64,000 nt of DNA from Janthinobacterium lividum (lineage in GTDB: Bacteria; Pseudomonadota; Gammaproteobacteria; Burkholderiales; Burkholderiaceae_D). Both the position numbers and the translations under genes were made by a program. Under the pieces are notes generated by a model that worked only from the letters and a program-made list of their open reading frames with translations, made no database searches and was not told the DNA's origin. The stretch lies in NCBI RefSeq assembly GCF_023509035.1, contig NZ_CP075583.1, positions 4,960,001-5,024,000 of the forward strand, read 5' to 3'. Positions 33,998-42,811 of this stretch are shown here, in pieces; positions within the stretch are counted from its first letter, which is position 1, and each line of letters begins with the position of its first letter.

Positions 33998-35644
33998 TTA
34001 AGCGCGTGCGCTGCGGCCGGGCAGCGCCAGGCGCTGGCCGACGGCAGGTGTAACCCGGGCCGGCAAGCCGCCCGCCACTTTCAACGATTTTGCCTGGGCG
34101 TCGCCACGCAGGCGGAACACGGCCACCACGTCGACCAGTTCCACGGCGCGGTCTTGCAGCGAGGATGCGGCGGCGGCCGCCTCTTCCACCAGGGCCGCGT
34201 TTTGCTGGGTGACCTGGTCCATTTGCGCAATGGCCTGGTTCACCTGCTCGATGCCGGCGCTTTGCTCGTGGCTGGCGTTGGCGATGTCGCCCATGATGTC
34301 CGTCACGCGCAAGATGCTGGCGACGATTTCTTCCATCGTCGCGCCAGCCTGGTCAACCAACGCGCTGCCCGTGTTGACCTTGTCGACGGAATCCTCGATC
34401 AAGCCCTTGATTTCCTTGGCCGCCGCCGCCGAACGCTGCGCCAGGTTGCGCACTTCCGTGGCCACCACGGCGAAGCCACGGCCCTGCTCGCCCGCGCGGG
34501 CCGCTTCCACGGCCGCATTCAGCGCCAAAATATTGGTTTGGAAGGCAATGCCGTCGATCACGCCGATAATGTCGGCGATCTTTTTCGCCGATTCATTGAT
34601 CGAGCCCATCGTGCCCACCACTTGCGCCACCACGGCGCCGCCCTTGCGGGCCACGTCCGAGGCGGACACTGCCAGCGAGTTCGCCTGGCGCGCATTGTCC
34701 GTATTTTGGCGCACGGCCGAGGTCAGCTCTTCCAGGCTGGAGGCCGTTTCTTCCAGGGAAGACGCCTGCTGCTCCGTGCGCACGGACAAGTCCGCATTGC
34801 CGGCGGAAATCTGCGCGGCTGCCACGCTGACCGTATCGGCCGAGGCGCGCACGGTGGCGATCACGCCGACGATGCGCTCCAGGAATTTATTGAAGGCGGT
34901 CGCCGTGCGGCCCACTTCATCCATGCGCTCGACGGGCATGGCGGCAGACAGGTCCAGCGAGGCGCTGACACGCTCCAGCGTGTGTTCGATATTGCCCAGG
35001 CCGCCGCTGATGGTGCGGTAGATATGCCAGGCCAGCGCGCCCGTCAGCAGCACGGCCACGCCCAGCACGGCCAGCATGGTGTTGAACGCCGTGTCGTAGG
35101 CGGCCAGGCTTTCCGCCTTCACGTCGTCGACCAGCTTGTTGTTGTAGGCGATATGGTCATCCATGCTCTTTTTCGCGGCGGCGGCCGTGATGGCCAGTGG
35201 CGTGCCGGCCAGCAAGGTAGCGCGCACACCATCCATGTCACCCGCGTAGGCGGCGGCAAAGAATGGCGCCAGCGCGCGGCGGTAGGCTTCCATGGCGGCC
35301 TGGTCGGCGTCGAGCATCTTGCTGTCCGTCGCGTCGTACAGGCGCTCGGCACGATAGGTGGCGATGACCTTGTCGAAATTCGTATTGGCATCGGCCACGG
35401 CCTTGTCCAGCGCCGTCTTGTCGGTCAAATTGGAGAACACGGACAGGCGGTAGCCGGCCAGGCGCGAGTCGGCCAGGAAACCCTTGGCCGCATTCAAGCC
35501 CTGGATGCTGGGAATGATGCGGTTTTGCACGGTATCGAAACGCTCCTGGGCGCGCTGCAGCTGGATGGCGCCGCCGGCGCCCAGCAATAGCAGGGCCAGC
35601 AAGGCGATGGTCAGGGTCAGAATTAATTGCTTGGTGATATTCAT
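33998..35644 (-). CDS. Methyl-accepting chemotaxis protein
   Basis: Chemoreceptor of 548 residues: one membrane segment at about 8-28 ([20 protein letters not shown]), a periplasmic four-helix-bundle sensor to about 190, a second membrane segment ([20 protein letters not shown]), HAMP, then the cytoplasmic signalling rod. The hairpin tip has the invariant [20 protein letters not shown] followed by [20 protein letters not shown]. No C-terminal NWETF-type pentapeptide is present. The ligand is unknown. It stands alone; no che genes lie in the window. Confidence 0.95.
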   Translation of the reverse strand: MNITKQLILTLTIALLALLLLGAGGAIQLQRAQERFDTVQNRIIPSIQGLNAAKGFLADSRLAGYRLSVFSNLTDKTALDKAVADANTNFDKVIATYRAERLYDATDSKMLDADQAAMEAYRRALAPFFAAAYAGDMDGVRATLLAGTPLAITAAAAKKSMDDHIAYNNKLVDDVKAESLAAYDTAFNTMLAVLGVAVLLTGALAWHIYRTISGGLGNIEHTLERVSASLDLSAAMPVERMDEVGRTATAFNKFLERIVGVIATVRASADTVSVAAAQISAGNADLSVRTEQQASSLEETASSLEELTSAVRQNTDNARQANSLAVSASDVARKGGAVVAQVVGTMGSINESAKKIADIIGVIDGIAFQTNILALNAAVEAARAGEQGRGFAVVATEVRNLAQRSAAAAKEIKGLIEDSVDKVNTGSALVDQAGATMEEIVASILRVTDIMGDIANASHEQSAGIEQVNQAIAQMDQVTQQNAALVEEAAAAASSLQDRAVELVDVVAVFRLRGDAQAKSLKVAGGLPARVTPAVGQRLALPGRSARA

Positions 35645-35724
35645 GGTGTTTCACAGTAAAAAAAGTGGCCTGGCAAGGCCAGGCAGGATAAGTAGCTGCC
35701 GATCAGGTGGCCGGGGATCGGTGG

Positions 35725-36846
35725 CTAGGCCGCCAGCGGGGAAGCGTCGGGCGTGCGGCGCAGCAAGTCGCCATGCTGGTGGCAAAATGCCAGACCCGCC
35801 TTGTGGCCCACGTCGAACAGCAACTGCATGTTCGAGCTGGACCAGTCCAGGGTGTCGGGCCAGTGCTGCTCCGGAATACCGCCCATCAAATCGAGCTTCA
35901 GCAAGCGCCGCTTGGGCTGGCCCGTGCGCGCGTCCGTGTTGTGCTCGAGTTCAAACAGGCGCAGTTCGCTCTTGGAAATTTTCACCAGCGGCGTGATGAT
36001 GGAGCGCACCCAGGCGTCGTACAGGTTGCGCGGCTTGCGCAGCAAGCGCTCGTCGCCCAGGATGTCGAGGATGACCAGGGTGTCGGCGTCATGGTGCTCG
36101 CCCTTGCCTTCGATAAACGGATCGAAATTGAGCGTATCGAGCGCCGCGCCTTCGATGTAATCGTCGCCGGCGATGGTCGTGGGGGCGTACAGGAAGGGAA
36201 AGGACAGGGCCGCACGCACATGGATGGCTTCGATCTCGTGCTTGCCCCAGATTTGCATGCGATGCTCGCTGAGGTTGTAGGCATTGATGTAGAAATCGGG
36301 GCGCATGCGCGCCACGCCGGAGAAATCCACGGCTTTTTCCAGGAAAGGCAAGTGCGCGCACAGACCCAGGCTTTTCGCCGACAGGTCCGATGGCGACAAC
36401 GACGACACCATCAGCTTGCCCCAGTCCGACCATGCCGTGGGCACGCCCGCAAACGTTTGCTGGAACGCCTGAAAAAAAGGATTGTTGGCCGGCGGCTGGA
36501 AGGCGTCGCGAAAGGTGCTCGCGTGCATGCCCGGCTTCTGGAACACCTTGTAGTTGATCGGAATCATCTTGTAGATGCTGTCGGCCACGCCCGTGTCGGC
36601 CCAGCTTTGCAAGGCCTGGCGCGGCGTGGCTTCATGCGGCGTCGTGTAAAGCAAGCCCATCAACACACCGGCGCCCGAGGCGGAAATGACGTCGAACTCG
36701 ATGCCCTCGTCGAGGAAAGCGGCCAGGGCACCGGCGATCAAGGTGGAATTTGGTGCGCCGCCACCAAGCAGCAGACCCGTTTTGCGGGCCGGTTTCGCTG
36801 TCGCGGCTGACGCTGGATTCGGCGGCGTCGTCATCACTGTCTTCAT
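35725..36846 (-). CDS. Patatin-like phospholipase family protein, catalytic Ser position altered
   Basis: The 373-residue protein has the patatin fold start TGLLLGGGAPNSTLIAGALA, with the oxyanion loop GGGAPN at 28-33. Where patatins read G-x-S-x-G, this one reads A56-S57-G58-A59-G60 (DVISASGAGVLMG). The aligned nucleophile position is glycine, with a serine one place earlier. The second catalytic motif D-G-G/A is EGA (E233 in YIEGAALDTL). It may use shifted residues or be a non-hydrolytic binder. GGGAG lies 5 nt before the ATG at 36846. No partner gene is adjacent. A lipid-body or PHA-granule role is speculative. Confidence 0.8.
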   Translation of the reverse strand: MKTVMTTPPNPASAATAKPARKTGLLLGGGAPNSTLIAGALAAFLDEGIEFDVISASGAGVLMGLLYTTPHEATPRQALQSWADTGVADSIYKMIPINYKVFQKPGMHASTFRDAFQPPANNPFFQAFQQTFAGVPTAWSDWGKLMVSSLSPSDLSAKSLGLCAHLPFLEKAVDFSGVARMRPDFYINAYNLSEHRMQIWGKHEIEAIHVRAALSFPFLYAPTTIAGDDYIEGAALDTLNFDPFIEGKGEHHDADTLVILDILGDERLLRKPRNLYDAWVRSIITPLVKISKSELRLFELEHNTDARTGQPKRRLLKLDLMGGIPEQHWPDTLDWSSSNMQLLFDVGHKAGLAFCHQHGDLLRRTPDASPLAA

Positions 36847-37159
36847 GCACACTCCCTGAACGGAACGGGGTTACCATCCCTTAATTGTTGGTTACTACAC
36901 GCTTATGGCGCCTAATCCTGCACATGTCCCCGCAAGCGGCCAGCCGATGCAATGTTGCAGAAACAGATATGAAATTAACATAAATAAATTCCTTATGGCA
37001 ATTTCCATAACGCATGACCGGTATTCAGGAAGGCCATAAGCTGATGCCGTGCGGCATGGCGTGATGCGGCGCAGCAAATATAAATCCAGCGCGGTTAGGA
37101 ATAATCGCTTTGGGGTAGGAATATTCCCCAACCAGCCGCCAGTGCGGCGGCCAGGGGCA
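36847..37159. other. 313-bp intergenic region with short palindromes
   Basis: No gene is supported. It contains the palindrome GGAATATTCC at 37118-37127 inside a TTGGGG...CCCCAA arm pair (37110-37131). A GCCGCC/GGCGGC hairpin lies near 37135-37151, and ATGCCG/CGGCAT pair near 37041-37056. The left part, AT-rich (TTAACATAAATAAATTCC), could hold the promoter of the patatin gene. Confidence 0.4.
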
Positions 37160-38086
37160 TCAAAGGAATGATGCAGGGTCGGGATGGGGTGAAGAAAAAT
37201 GCAGGTGGGTACACAAATGGTCAACAAAGACGCGAATTTTGGGCGACAGATGGCGGCTCGATGGCCACAGCACCCAGAACTTGCTCGAGTACAGCAAGTG
37301 TTCGGCCAGCACGGCTTGCAGTTCGCCGCGCGCGATGGCGTCGCGCACGATAAAGTCAGGCAGGTAAGCGAGGCCCACGCCCTGCGTGGCGGCGCCGATC
37401 AGCGCTTCGATATTGTTGCAGGTCAAAGCTGTCGGCAAGCGAAGCTCGCCGCCGCTGTCGCCCTCGGCGCGCTGCAGCGCCCATTCCTGTAATTTTCCCG
37501 TGGTGGGAAATTTATAGCGCACGCAGGCGTGCCCTTCCAGCGCGCGCGGCGTGGCCGGCACGCCATGGCGGGCGAAGTACGCGGGAGAGCCCACGATGGC
37601 AAAGGCAAACGGCCCCAGTTCGCGCGCCATCAGCCGCGAATCCGTCAAAGTGCCGCTGCGCACGGCCACGTCGACGCCTTCGGCCACCACGTCGACCAGG
37701 CGGTCGTTGAAATCGAGATCGAGCTCGATCTCCGGGTACAGGCGCGTAAAGTCCGCCAGCAAGGGCAGGATGATGCGGTAGCCGATCACGGGCAGGCTGA
37801 CCTTGAGCTTGCCGCGTGGCGCCTCGGCCAGGTGCGACAGTTCCGCCTCGGCATCACCGAGGTCGGCCAGGATGCGCTGGCAGCGCTCGTAGAACAGCGC
37901 GCCCTCGTTGCTCAGGCTGATGCGCCGCGTGCTGCGGTTGAGCAGGCGCACGCCCAGCTTTTCTTCCAGCCGCGCCACGCTCTTGCCCACAGCCGAAGCC
38001 GACACCCCGAGCAAGCGCCCGGCCGCCACATAACTGGAAGTTTCCGCTGCGCGCACGAAGGCGGCGATGCCGTTCAAATTATCCAT
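37160..38086 (-). CDS. LysR-family transcriptional regulator
   Basis: The 308-residue protein has a LysR N-terminus (MDNLNGIAAFVRAAETSSYV, then SASAVGKSVARLEEKLGVRL) and a substrate-binding-like effector domain of the CrgA/AphB-like group (GKLKVSLPVIGYRIILPLLA). It ends after PSSRHLSPKIRVFVDHL, which is standard. It is divergent from an MFS exporter 115 bp away and most likely regulates it. The ligand is unknown. Confidence 0.9.
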   Translation of the reverse strand: MDNLNGIAAFVRAAETSSYVAAGRLLGVSASAVGKSVARLEEKLGVRLLNRSTRRISLSNEGALFYERCQRILADLGDAEAELSHLAEAPRGKLKVSLPVIGYRIILPLLADFTRLYPEIELDLDFNDRLVDVVAEGVDVAVRSGTLTDSRLMARELGPFAFAIVGSPAYFARHGVPATPRALEGHACVRYKFPTTGKLQEWALQRAEGDSGGELRLPTALTCNNIEALIGAATQGVGLAYLPDFIVRDAIARGELQAVLAEHLLYSSKFWVLWPSSRHLSPKIRVFVDHLCTHLHFSSPHPDPASFL

Positions 38087-38201
38087 GCCACCTCGCCATC
38101 TCTATTAAGGAATATTTGTCCGCTATGAGTGGATTTTCAACCACTTTTTCATGGATTGCGTCCATATTATCATCAGATTCCCTCTTTCTGGAATCATTCC
38201 C

Positions 38202-39755
38202 ATGGATACGAATCACCGTATGAAGCCTGCCTCCCCGGCCCGGAGCGCCTTCGTGCTGGCCGCCGTCTGCCTGGCCGCGCTGTGCATGCCGCTCAGTTTT
38301 ACGGGGCCGGCCATCGCCATTCCCGCCATCGCCGCCGACCTGCACGGCACGCCGCTGGCGCTGGCGTGGATCACGAATGCCTTCATGCTCAGCTTTGGCG
38401 GTTGCCTGATGGTGGCCGGCGCGCTGGCCGACCGTTATGGCCGCAAGCTTGTGTTCTTGCTGGGCATGGGTGTGTTTTCCACCGCCGCATTGGCGCTGTC
38501 GGCCGCACCCGGCCTCCTGTGGCTCGATGTGCTGCGCGCCGTCCAGGGCCTGGGCTGCGCCATGGCCCTGTCGAGCGGACTGGCGGCGCTGGCGCAGGAA
38601 TTCGACGGCCCGGCCCGCGCACGCGCCTTCAGCCTGATCGGCACGGCCTTCGGCGTGGGCCTGGCCTTCGGTCCTTTCCTGGCCGGCACCCTGATCACCC
38701 ACACGGGCTGGCGCGCCATTTTTGTCGCCACGGCCGCGGCCGGCCTGACCGCCCTGCTGACCGCCGCGCGCGCCATGCGCGAATCGCGCGACCCGCAGGC
38801 GCAAGGCGTGGACTGGCCAGGCGCCCTGACGTTTACGGGCGCCCTTTCCTTGTTTACGTATGGCTTGCTGCAAGCGCCAGACAGTGGCTGGGGCAGCGCC
38901 GTCAGCCTGGGCCTGCTCGGTGGCGCGGCCTTGCTGCTGGCCGTTTTCATCCGCGTGGAGCGGCGCGCCGCGCGGGCCATGCTGGACTTGACCCTGTTCC
39001 GCCTGCCCGCCTTTGCTGGCGTGCAACTGCTGGCGGCCGCGCCCGCGTTTTCCTTTGTCGTGCTGCTGGTATTGCTGCCGGCCCGCTTCATCGGCATCGA
39101 AGGCTACAGCGCGCTGGAGGCGGGACGCATGATGATCGCCCTGTCCGCACCGATGCTGGTGCTGCCGATCCTGGCCGGCATGGCGGCGCAGCGCCTTGCC
39201 CCCGCGCACATTTGCGCCAGCGGCCTGCTGCTGGCGGCGGGCGGCTTGCTGTGGCTGTCCACCTGCGCACCGGGCCATTCGCCCGCTAGTTTGCTGGGGC
39301 CGCTGCTGCTGATCGGCTGCGGCATCAGCCTGCCCTGGGGCTTGATGGATGGCCTGGCCATCAGCGTCGTGCCCGTGGAGCGGGCCGGCATGGCGGCCGG
39401 TATCTTCAATACGACGCGCGTGGCGGGCGAAGGCCTGGCGCTGGCCATCGTCAGCGCGCTGCTGGGCACGCTCACGATGGCAGCGTTGGGCAAGGTGTCC
39501 GGCCTCGCCCCGGAGCAGGCCGCGCTGGCGGCACCCTTCCTGGCATTGGGCGAGTTGCGCCATGCCGGCACCCTGCTGCCGCAGGCTGGCGCCGCCGAGC
39601 TGGCGCAGGCGTATGGCACGGCCTTCCGCCACTTGCTGTATGTGCTGGCCAGTATTACGACAAGCTCGGCCCTGCTGATCCTGGCCTTCCTGCGTCATCC
39701 GTCCGACGCCATGGCGGATAACACCGCACTGCCCGCCTGTAAGCTGCGGAACTAA
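38202..39755 (+). CDS. DHA2-family (EmrB/QacA-like) MFS transporter
   Basis: The 517-residue membrane protein has about 14 hydrophobic segments. It shows the DHA2 signatures GPAIAIPAIAADLHGTPLAL in TM1 and LADRYGRKLVFLLGMGVF in the TM2-3 loop, and a motif C-like GTAFGVGLAFGPFLAG in TM5. It should export drugs or toxic metabolites with protons. The ATG at 38202 was chosen; another lies at 38220. It is divergent from a LysR regulator, its likely controller. There is no membrane-fusion partner next to it. Confidence 0.87.
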   Translation: MDTNHRMKPASPARSAFVLAAVCLAALCMPLSFTGPAIAIPAIAADLHGTPLALAWITNAFMLSFGGCLMVAGALADRYGRKLVFLLGMGVFSTAALALSAAPGLLWLDVLRAVQGLGCAMALSSGLAALAQEFDGPARARAFSLIGTAFGVGLAFGPFLAGTLITHTGWRAIFVATAAAGLTALLTAARAMRESRDPQAQGVDWPGALTFTGALSLFTYGLLQAPDSGWGSAVSLGLLGGAALLLAVFIRVERRAARAMLDLTLFRLPAFAGVQLLAAAPAFSFVVLLVLLPARFIGIEGYSALEAGRMMIALSAPMLVLPILAGMAAQRLAPAHICASGLLLAAGGLLWLSTCAPGHSPASLLGPLLLIGCGISLPWGLMDGLAISVVPVERAGMAAGIFNTTRVAGEGLALAIVSALLGTLTMAALGKVSGLAPEQAALAAPFLALGELRHAGTLLPQAGAAELAQAYGTAFRHLLYVLASITTSSALLILAFLRHPSDAMADNTALPACKLRN

Positions 39756-39794
39756 ACCCTCGCACTGATCCACCACCATCCACTCTGCCGTACA

Positions 39795-39817
39795 CGGCGG
39801 CGCCCCAAGCGCCGCCG
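39795..39817 (+). terminator. GC-rich hairpin after the MFS gene
   Basis: CGGCGGCGC and GCGCCGCCG pair around CCCAA, 40 nt after the stop. There is no strong T-run behind it (CCCTTCCTGATGTTTC). Confidence 0.45.
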
Positions 39818-39880
39818 CCCTTCCTGATGTTTCTCCGCAACACATCAAAAGTGTAAGAAGAATTCAAAGAACAAAACGAG

Positions 39881-39944
39881 TTTACTTATCAAAGCGCTTT
39901 GAACTATACTCAAAGCGCTTTGAAACATATTTAAAGCGCTTTGG
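39881..39944 (+). promoter_or_regulatory. lamB promoter with three phased MalR-type operators
   Basis: TTTACT (39881-39886) and TATACT (39905-39910) are spaced 18 nt as -35 and -10. The palindrome TCAAAGCGCTTTGA lies in the spacer (39889-39902). It repeats at 39910-39923 and, with changed ends, at 39931-39944. All three are exactly 21 bp apart, two helical turns. AAAGCGCTTT with a central CG is a typical LacI-family site; the LacI-type gene at 41562 is the obvious repressor. Confidence 0.75.
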
Positions 39945-39997
39945 TTGTGCGAAGTGATGCGCGCCGATCCCACACCTATAAAAACACTGGAGACACA

Positions 39998-41215
39998 ATG
40001 AACAAATTCTTCTTGAAAGCGTTGCCAGCGGCAGTGCTCATGGCCTTGAGCGCGTCGGCCCAGGCTGCCCTGCCGATCGACTTCGGCGGCTACATCCGCT
40101 CGGGCTTCGGCACCAGCAGCGAAGGCGGCAAGGAAGCCTGTTTCGGCCTGGCCGGCGCATCGTCCAAATATCGTCTGGGCAATGAGTGCGAAACCTACGG
40201 CGAGCTGAAATTCGGCGGCGAAGCCTTCAAGGCAGCCAACGGCACCACCTTCCGCATCAATACCCTGGTGGCGTTCTCCGTCAACCAGAATCAGGACTGG
40301 GAACAATCGGACCCATCGTGGCGCGAAATGAACGTGGTGGCCGACAAGATCGGCACGGGCGCCTTCGCCGAAGCGCGCGCCTGGGTCGGCAAGCGCTACT
40401 ACGACCGCCAGGACGTGCATATCACCGATTACTACTTCTGGAATAACAGCGGCCCTGGCGCCGGCCTGGAAAATATCGACCTGGGCGTCGCCAAGCTGGC
40501 CTACGCCATCGTGCGCACGGCCGACGACACGGACAGCAAGCGCATGGGCCTGTCCCACGACTTGCGCTTCTCCGGTATCAAGGTCAACCCGGATGGCGAA
40601 CTGACGCTGGGCCTGCAATTCAATCAGAAACGCAACGCGCAAGGCGCGGCCCCCATCGCCAGCGGCCACTTGCTGACCATCATGCATACGCAAGGTAATC
40701 TGCTGGGCGGCTTCAACAAGGTGGCCTTACAGTACGGCAAAGGCAGCGCCGCCAACACGGGCGGCTTCAGCCTGGGCGCCAGCAAGGATGACAAGGTCGT
40801 GCGCCTGACGGAACAAATCATGATTCAGCCCAAAGGCGCCTGGTCGGGCATGGGCACCTTCGTCTACGAAGACAAGGAAACGGCAGGCGTGAGCAGCAAA
40901 TGGACGTCGATCGGCGCGCGTCCTATCTACCACTTCACGGACAACTACAGCCTGGCCGTGGAACTGGGCCACGACATCGTCAAGCCGGAAGGCGGCGAGA
41001 GCCGCAACCTGACCAAGCTGACCTTTGCGCCGCAACTGTCGGCTGGCAACAGCTTCTGGTCGCGCCCCGTGCTGCGCGCCTTCTACACCTACGCCAAATG
41101 GAACAAGGCAGCCCAGTCGGCCGCCGCCGCGGAATCGGCGCTGTCGTCGACGGGCGTGTTCGGTGGAAAAACAAACGGTAGCTCCGTCGGTTTCCAGGTC
41201 GAGTCCTGGTGGTAA
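39998..41215 (+). CDS. lamB: Maltoporin LamB
   Basis: Outer-membrane trimeric channel for maltose and maltodextrins. The 405-residue product has a signal peptide (ALPAAVLMALSASAQAA). The LamB start IDFGGYIRSGFGTSSEGGKE follows, then CFGLAGASSKYRLGNECETY, AWVGKRYYDRQDVHITDYYF, and the conserved ending VGFQVESWW. Aromatic end and length fit the family. GGAGA precedes the ATG. It is the first gene under the triple-operator promoter and is followed by a strong hairpin, so it is probably monocistronic. Confidence 0.94.
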   Translation: MNKFFLKALPAAVLMALSASAQAALPIDFGGYIRSGFGTSSEGGKEACFGLAGASSKYRLGNECETYGELKFGGEAFKAANGTTFRINTLVAFSVNQNQDWEQSDPSWREMNVVADKIGTGAFAEARAWVGKRYYDRQDVHITDYYFWNNSGPGAGLENIDLGVAKLAYAIVRTADDTDSKRMGLSHDLRFSGIKVNPDGELTLGLQFNQKRNAQGAAPIASGHLLTIMHTQGNLLGGFNKVALQYGKGSAANTGGFSLGASKDDKVVRLTEQIMIQPKGAWSGMGTFVYEDKETAGVSSKWTSIGARPIYHFTDNYSLAVELGHDIVKPEGGESRNLTKLTFAPQLSAGNSFWSRPVLRAFYTYAKWNKAAQSAAAAESALSSTGVFGGKTNGSSVGFQVESWW

Positions 41216-41234
41216 TCGCAGGCTTCTAGAACGT

Positions 41235-41260
41235 TGGCAAGCGTCCACGGACGCTTGCCA
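41235..41260 (+). terminator. Perfect 12-bp hairpin after lamB
   Basis: TGGCAAGCGTCC and GGACGCTTGCCA pair around AC, 20 nt past the lamB stop. There is no T-run. The rest of the 346-bp gap to 41561 shows no gene; it must hold the promoter of the LacI-type gene, and I see no AAAGCGCTTT site in it. Confidence 0.55.
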
Positions 41261-41561
41261 GTGGCAGCAACACCGCCCGCTATCCAAGGGGCATGCTTTA
41301 ACCGGACCCACCATTTCGCCGCTGCACGCGATGGCCGGCAGCTTCAATGTAGTGATTCAGCAGTATCCTCTTTTAGCGCGGGCGCCCCTGGGTTTGCCCG
41401 CGTATTTTTTTGGGCGCTGCCGCCGGTCATCATGACCCTGATCATTCCGGCATTTATCAGATAAACTACCCCCAATCGCATTGCACTGCACCGCTCCCGC
41501 CCACCGGCAGGACGCTGGCAGCGGCAAGACCCATCCAAGATAGACCCCGACTGCAGCATCC

Positions 41562-42572
41562 ATGAACCTCAAAAATCTCGCCAAAACGCTAGGAATATCC
41601 GAAACCACCGTCAGCCGCGCCTTGAATGGCTATCCGGAAGTGAGTGAACGCACGCGCGAAAGGGTGCTGGCCGCCGCGCAGGCGGCCGGCTACCGTCCCA
41701 ATCCCATGGCACGCAGCCTGGCCGTCGGGCGCACGAATATCGTCGGCATCATCTACCCGCTGATGCCGAACGACCTGGCCGACCCCATGTTCATCGAAAT
41801 CGTGGGCGGCATGTCGGAAGCGCTGGAAGCGCAGCAGATGGACATGATGATCGCGCCCGCGTCGGCCACCAATGAATTCCACACCTATGAACGCATGGTC
41901 AAGGGCCGCCGCATCGATGGCCTGGTCGTCGGGCGCACCAAACCGTTCGACGAACGCATCGCCTACCTGGCGCAACAGGGCATGCCCTTTGTCGCGCATG
42001 GCCGCACGCAGCTGAACCAGCCGCACGCGTGGTTCGACTATGACAACGAGGCGGGCATGCGCCTGGCCGTCGAGCGCCTGGCGCAGCTGGGCCACCAGCG
42101 CATCGGCCTGATCAGCGCCACGCCGGACCTGAACTTCGTGCGCCAGCGCGTCGAAAGTTTCCAGCACGCCATGCAGGCGGGCGGCCTCGCCGTCGACCCG
42201 GACAACCTGGTCGACAATGCGCACGACCGCCGCGCCGGCTACCAGGCCATGCAGCGCCTGCTGGCCCGCTCGCCCCGCCCCACGGCCGTCATCGTCGATA
42301 ATCACATGTCGGGCGTGGGCGCCGTGCGCGCCCTGCTCGACGCGGGCATCGCCATCGGCCGCGAGATGTCGCTGATCGTCTGGGGCGTGATGGAAGATTC
42401 CCTGGCCGGCCACAACGTCACCACCGTCGTCCAACCCGACCCGCGCGGCGCGGGCGCGAAGATGATCCACATGCTGCTGGCCCTGATGGACGGCACGCCC
42501 GTCACCGACTTGCAGGAGCTGTGGCCGTGCGAACTGTTGCCGGGCGAGTCGGCGGGACCCGTGCCGAACTAA
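41562..42572 (+). CDS. LacI-family repressor of the maltose regulon
   Basis: The 336-residue protein starts with the LacI helix-turn-helix MNLKNLAKTLGISETTVSRA (2-24), then LNGYPEVSERTRERVLAAAQ and the hinge YRPNPMARSLAVGRTNIVG. The ligand-binding core follows (GLVVGRTKPFDERIAYLAQQ, GHQRIGLISATPDLNFVRQR). It belongs to the AglR/MalR-type group. It sits between lamB and the glucosidase-malK operon, whose promoters share TCAAAGCGCTTTGA operators. It therefore almost certainly represses both until maltose or a derivative binds. That link is inference from layout and site type. Confidence 0.88.
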   Translation: MNLKNLAKTLGISETTVSRALNGYPEVSERTRERVLAAAQAAGYRPNPMARSLAVGRTNIVGIIYPLMPNDLADPMFIEIVGGMSEALEAQQMDMMIAPASATNEFHTYERMVKGRRIDGLVVGRTKPFDERIAYLAQQGMPFVAHGRTQLNQPHAWFDYDNEAGMRLAVERLAQLGHQRIGLISATPDLNFVRQRVESFQHAMQAGGLAVDPDNLVDNAHDRRAGYQAMQRLLARSPRPTAVIVDNHMSGVGAVRALLDAGIAIGREMSLIVWGVMEDSLAGHNVTTVVQPDPRGAGAKMIHMLLALMDGTPVTDLQELWPCELLPGESAGPVPN

Positions 42573-42675
42573 GCGTTTCCCACTCCCTTACGCCGCCGGC
42601 CGCCTGGCCGGCAGCGCCGCATTGTTGTCCTGAATCACCCTCATAAAAAAATCGTATGTCTGGCGCGTGTATCGC

Positions 42676-42729
42676 TTTACTTTTCAAAGCGCTTTGAACT
42701 ATACTCATTTCATACCCAAAGCGCTTTGA
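42676..42729 (+). promoter_or_regulatory. Promoter of the glucosidase-malKEFG operon with two operators
   Basis: TTTACT (42676-42681) and TATACT (42700-42705), 18-nt spacer, with TCAAAGCGCTTTGA inside (42684-42697). From -35 to -10 it differs from the lamB promoter by one base. A second site, CCAAAGCGCTTTGA, is at 42716-42729, 32 bp on (three helical turns). Confidence 0.75.
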
Positions 42730-42811
42730 ATTTTAAAATAAGACGTTAGCCTACCAACCAGCAGCGCTGTCCTGATAGCCAAGGCTACAGGCAACTTTTA
42801 AGAAATCATTC

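Noticed and set aside
38079..39848. A 589-codon minus-strand frame across the MFS gene
   Set aside because: Repetitive Gln/Gly/Arg composition typical of the antisense of a membrane protein gene; the plus-strand MFS protein is convincing.
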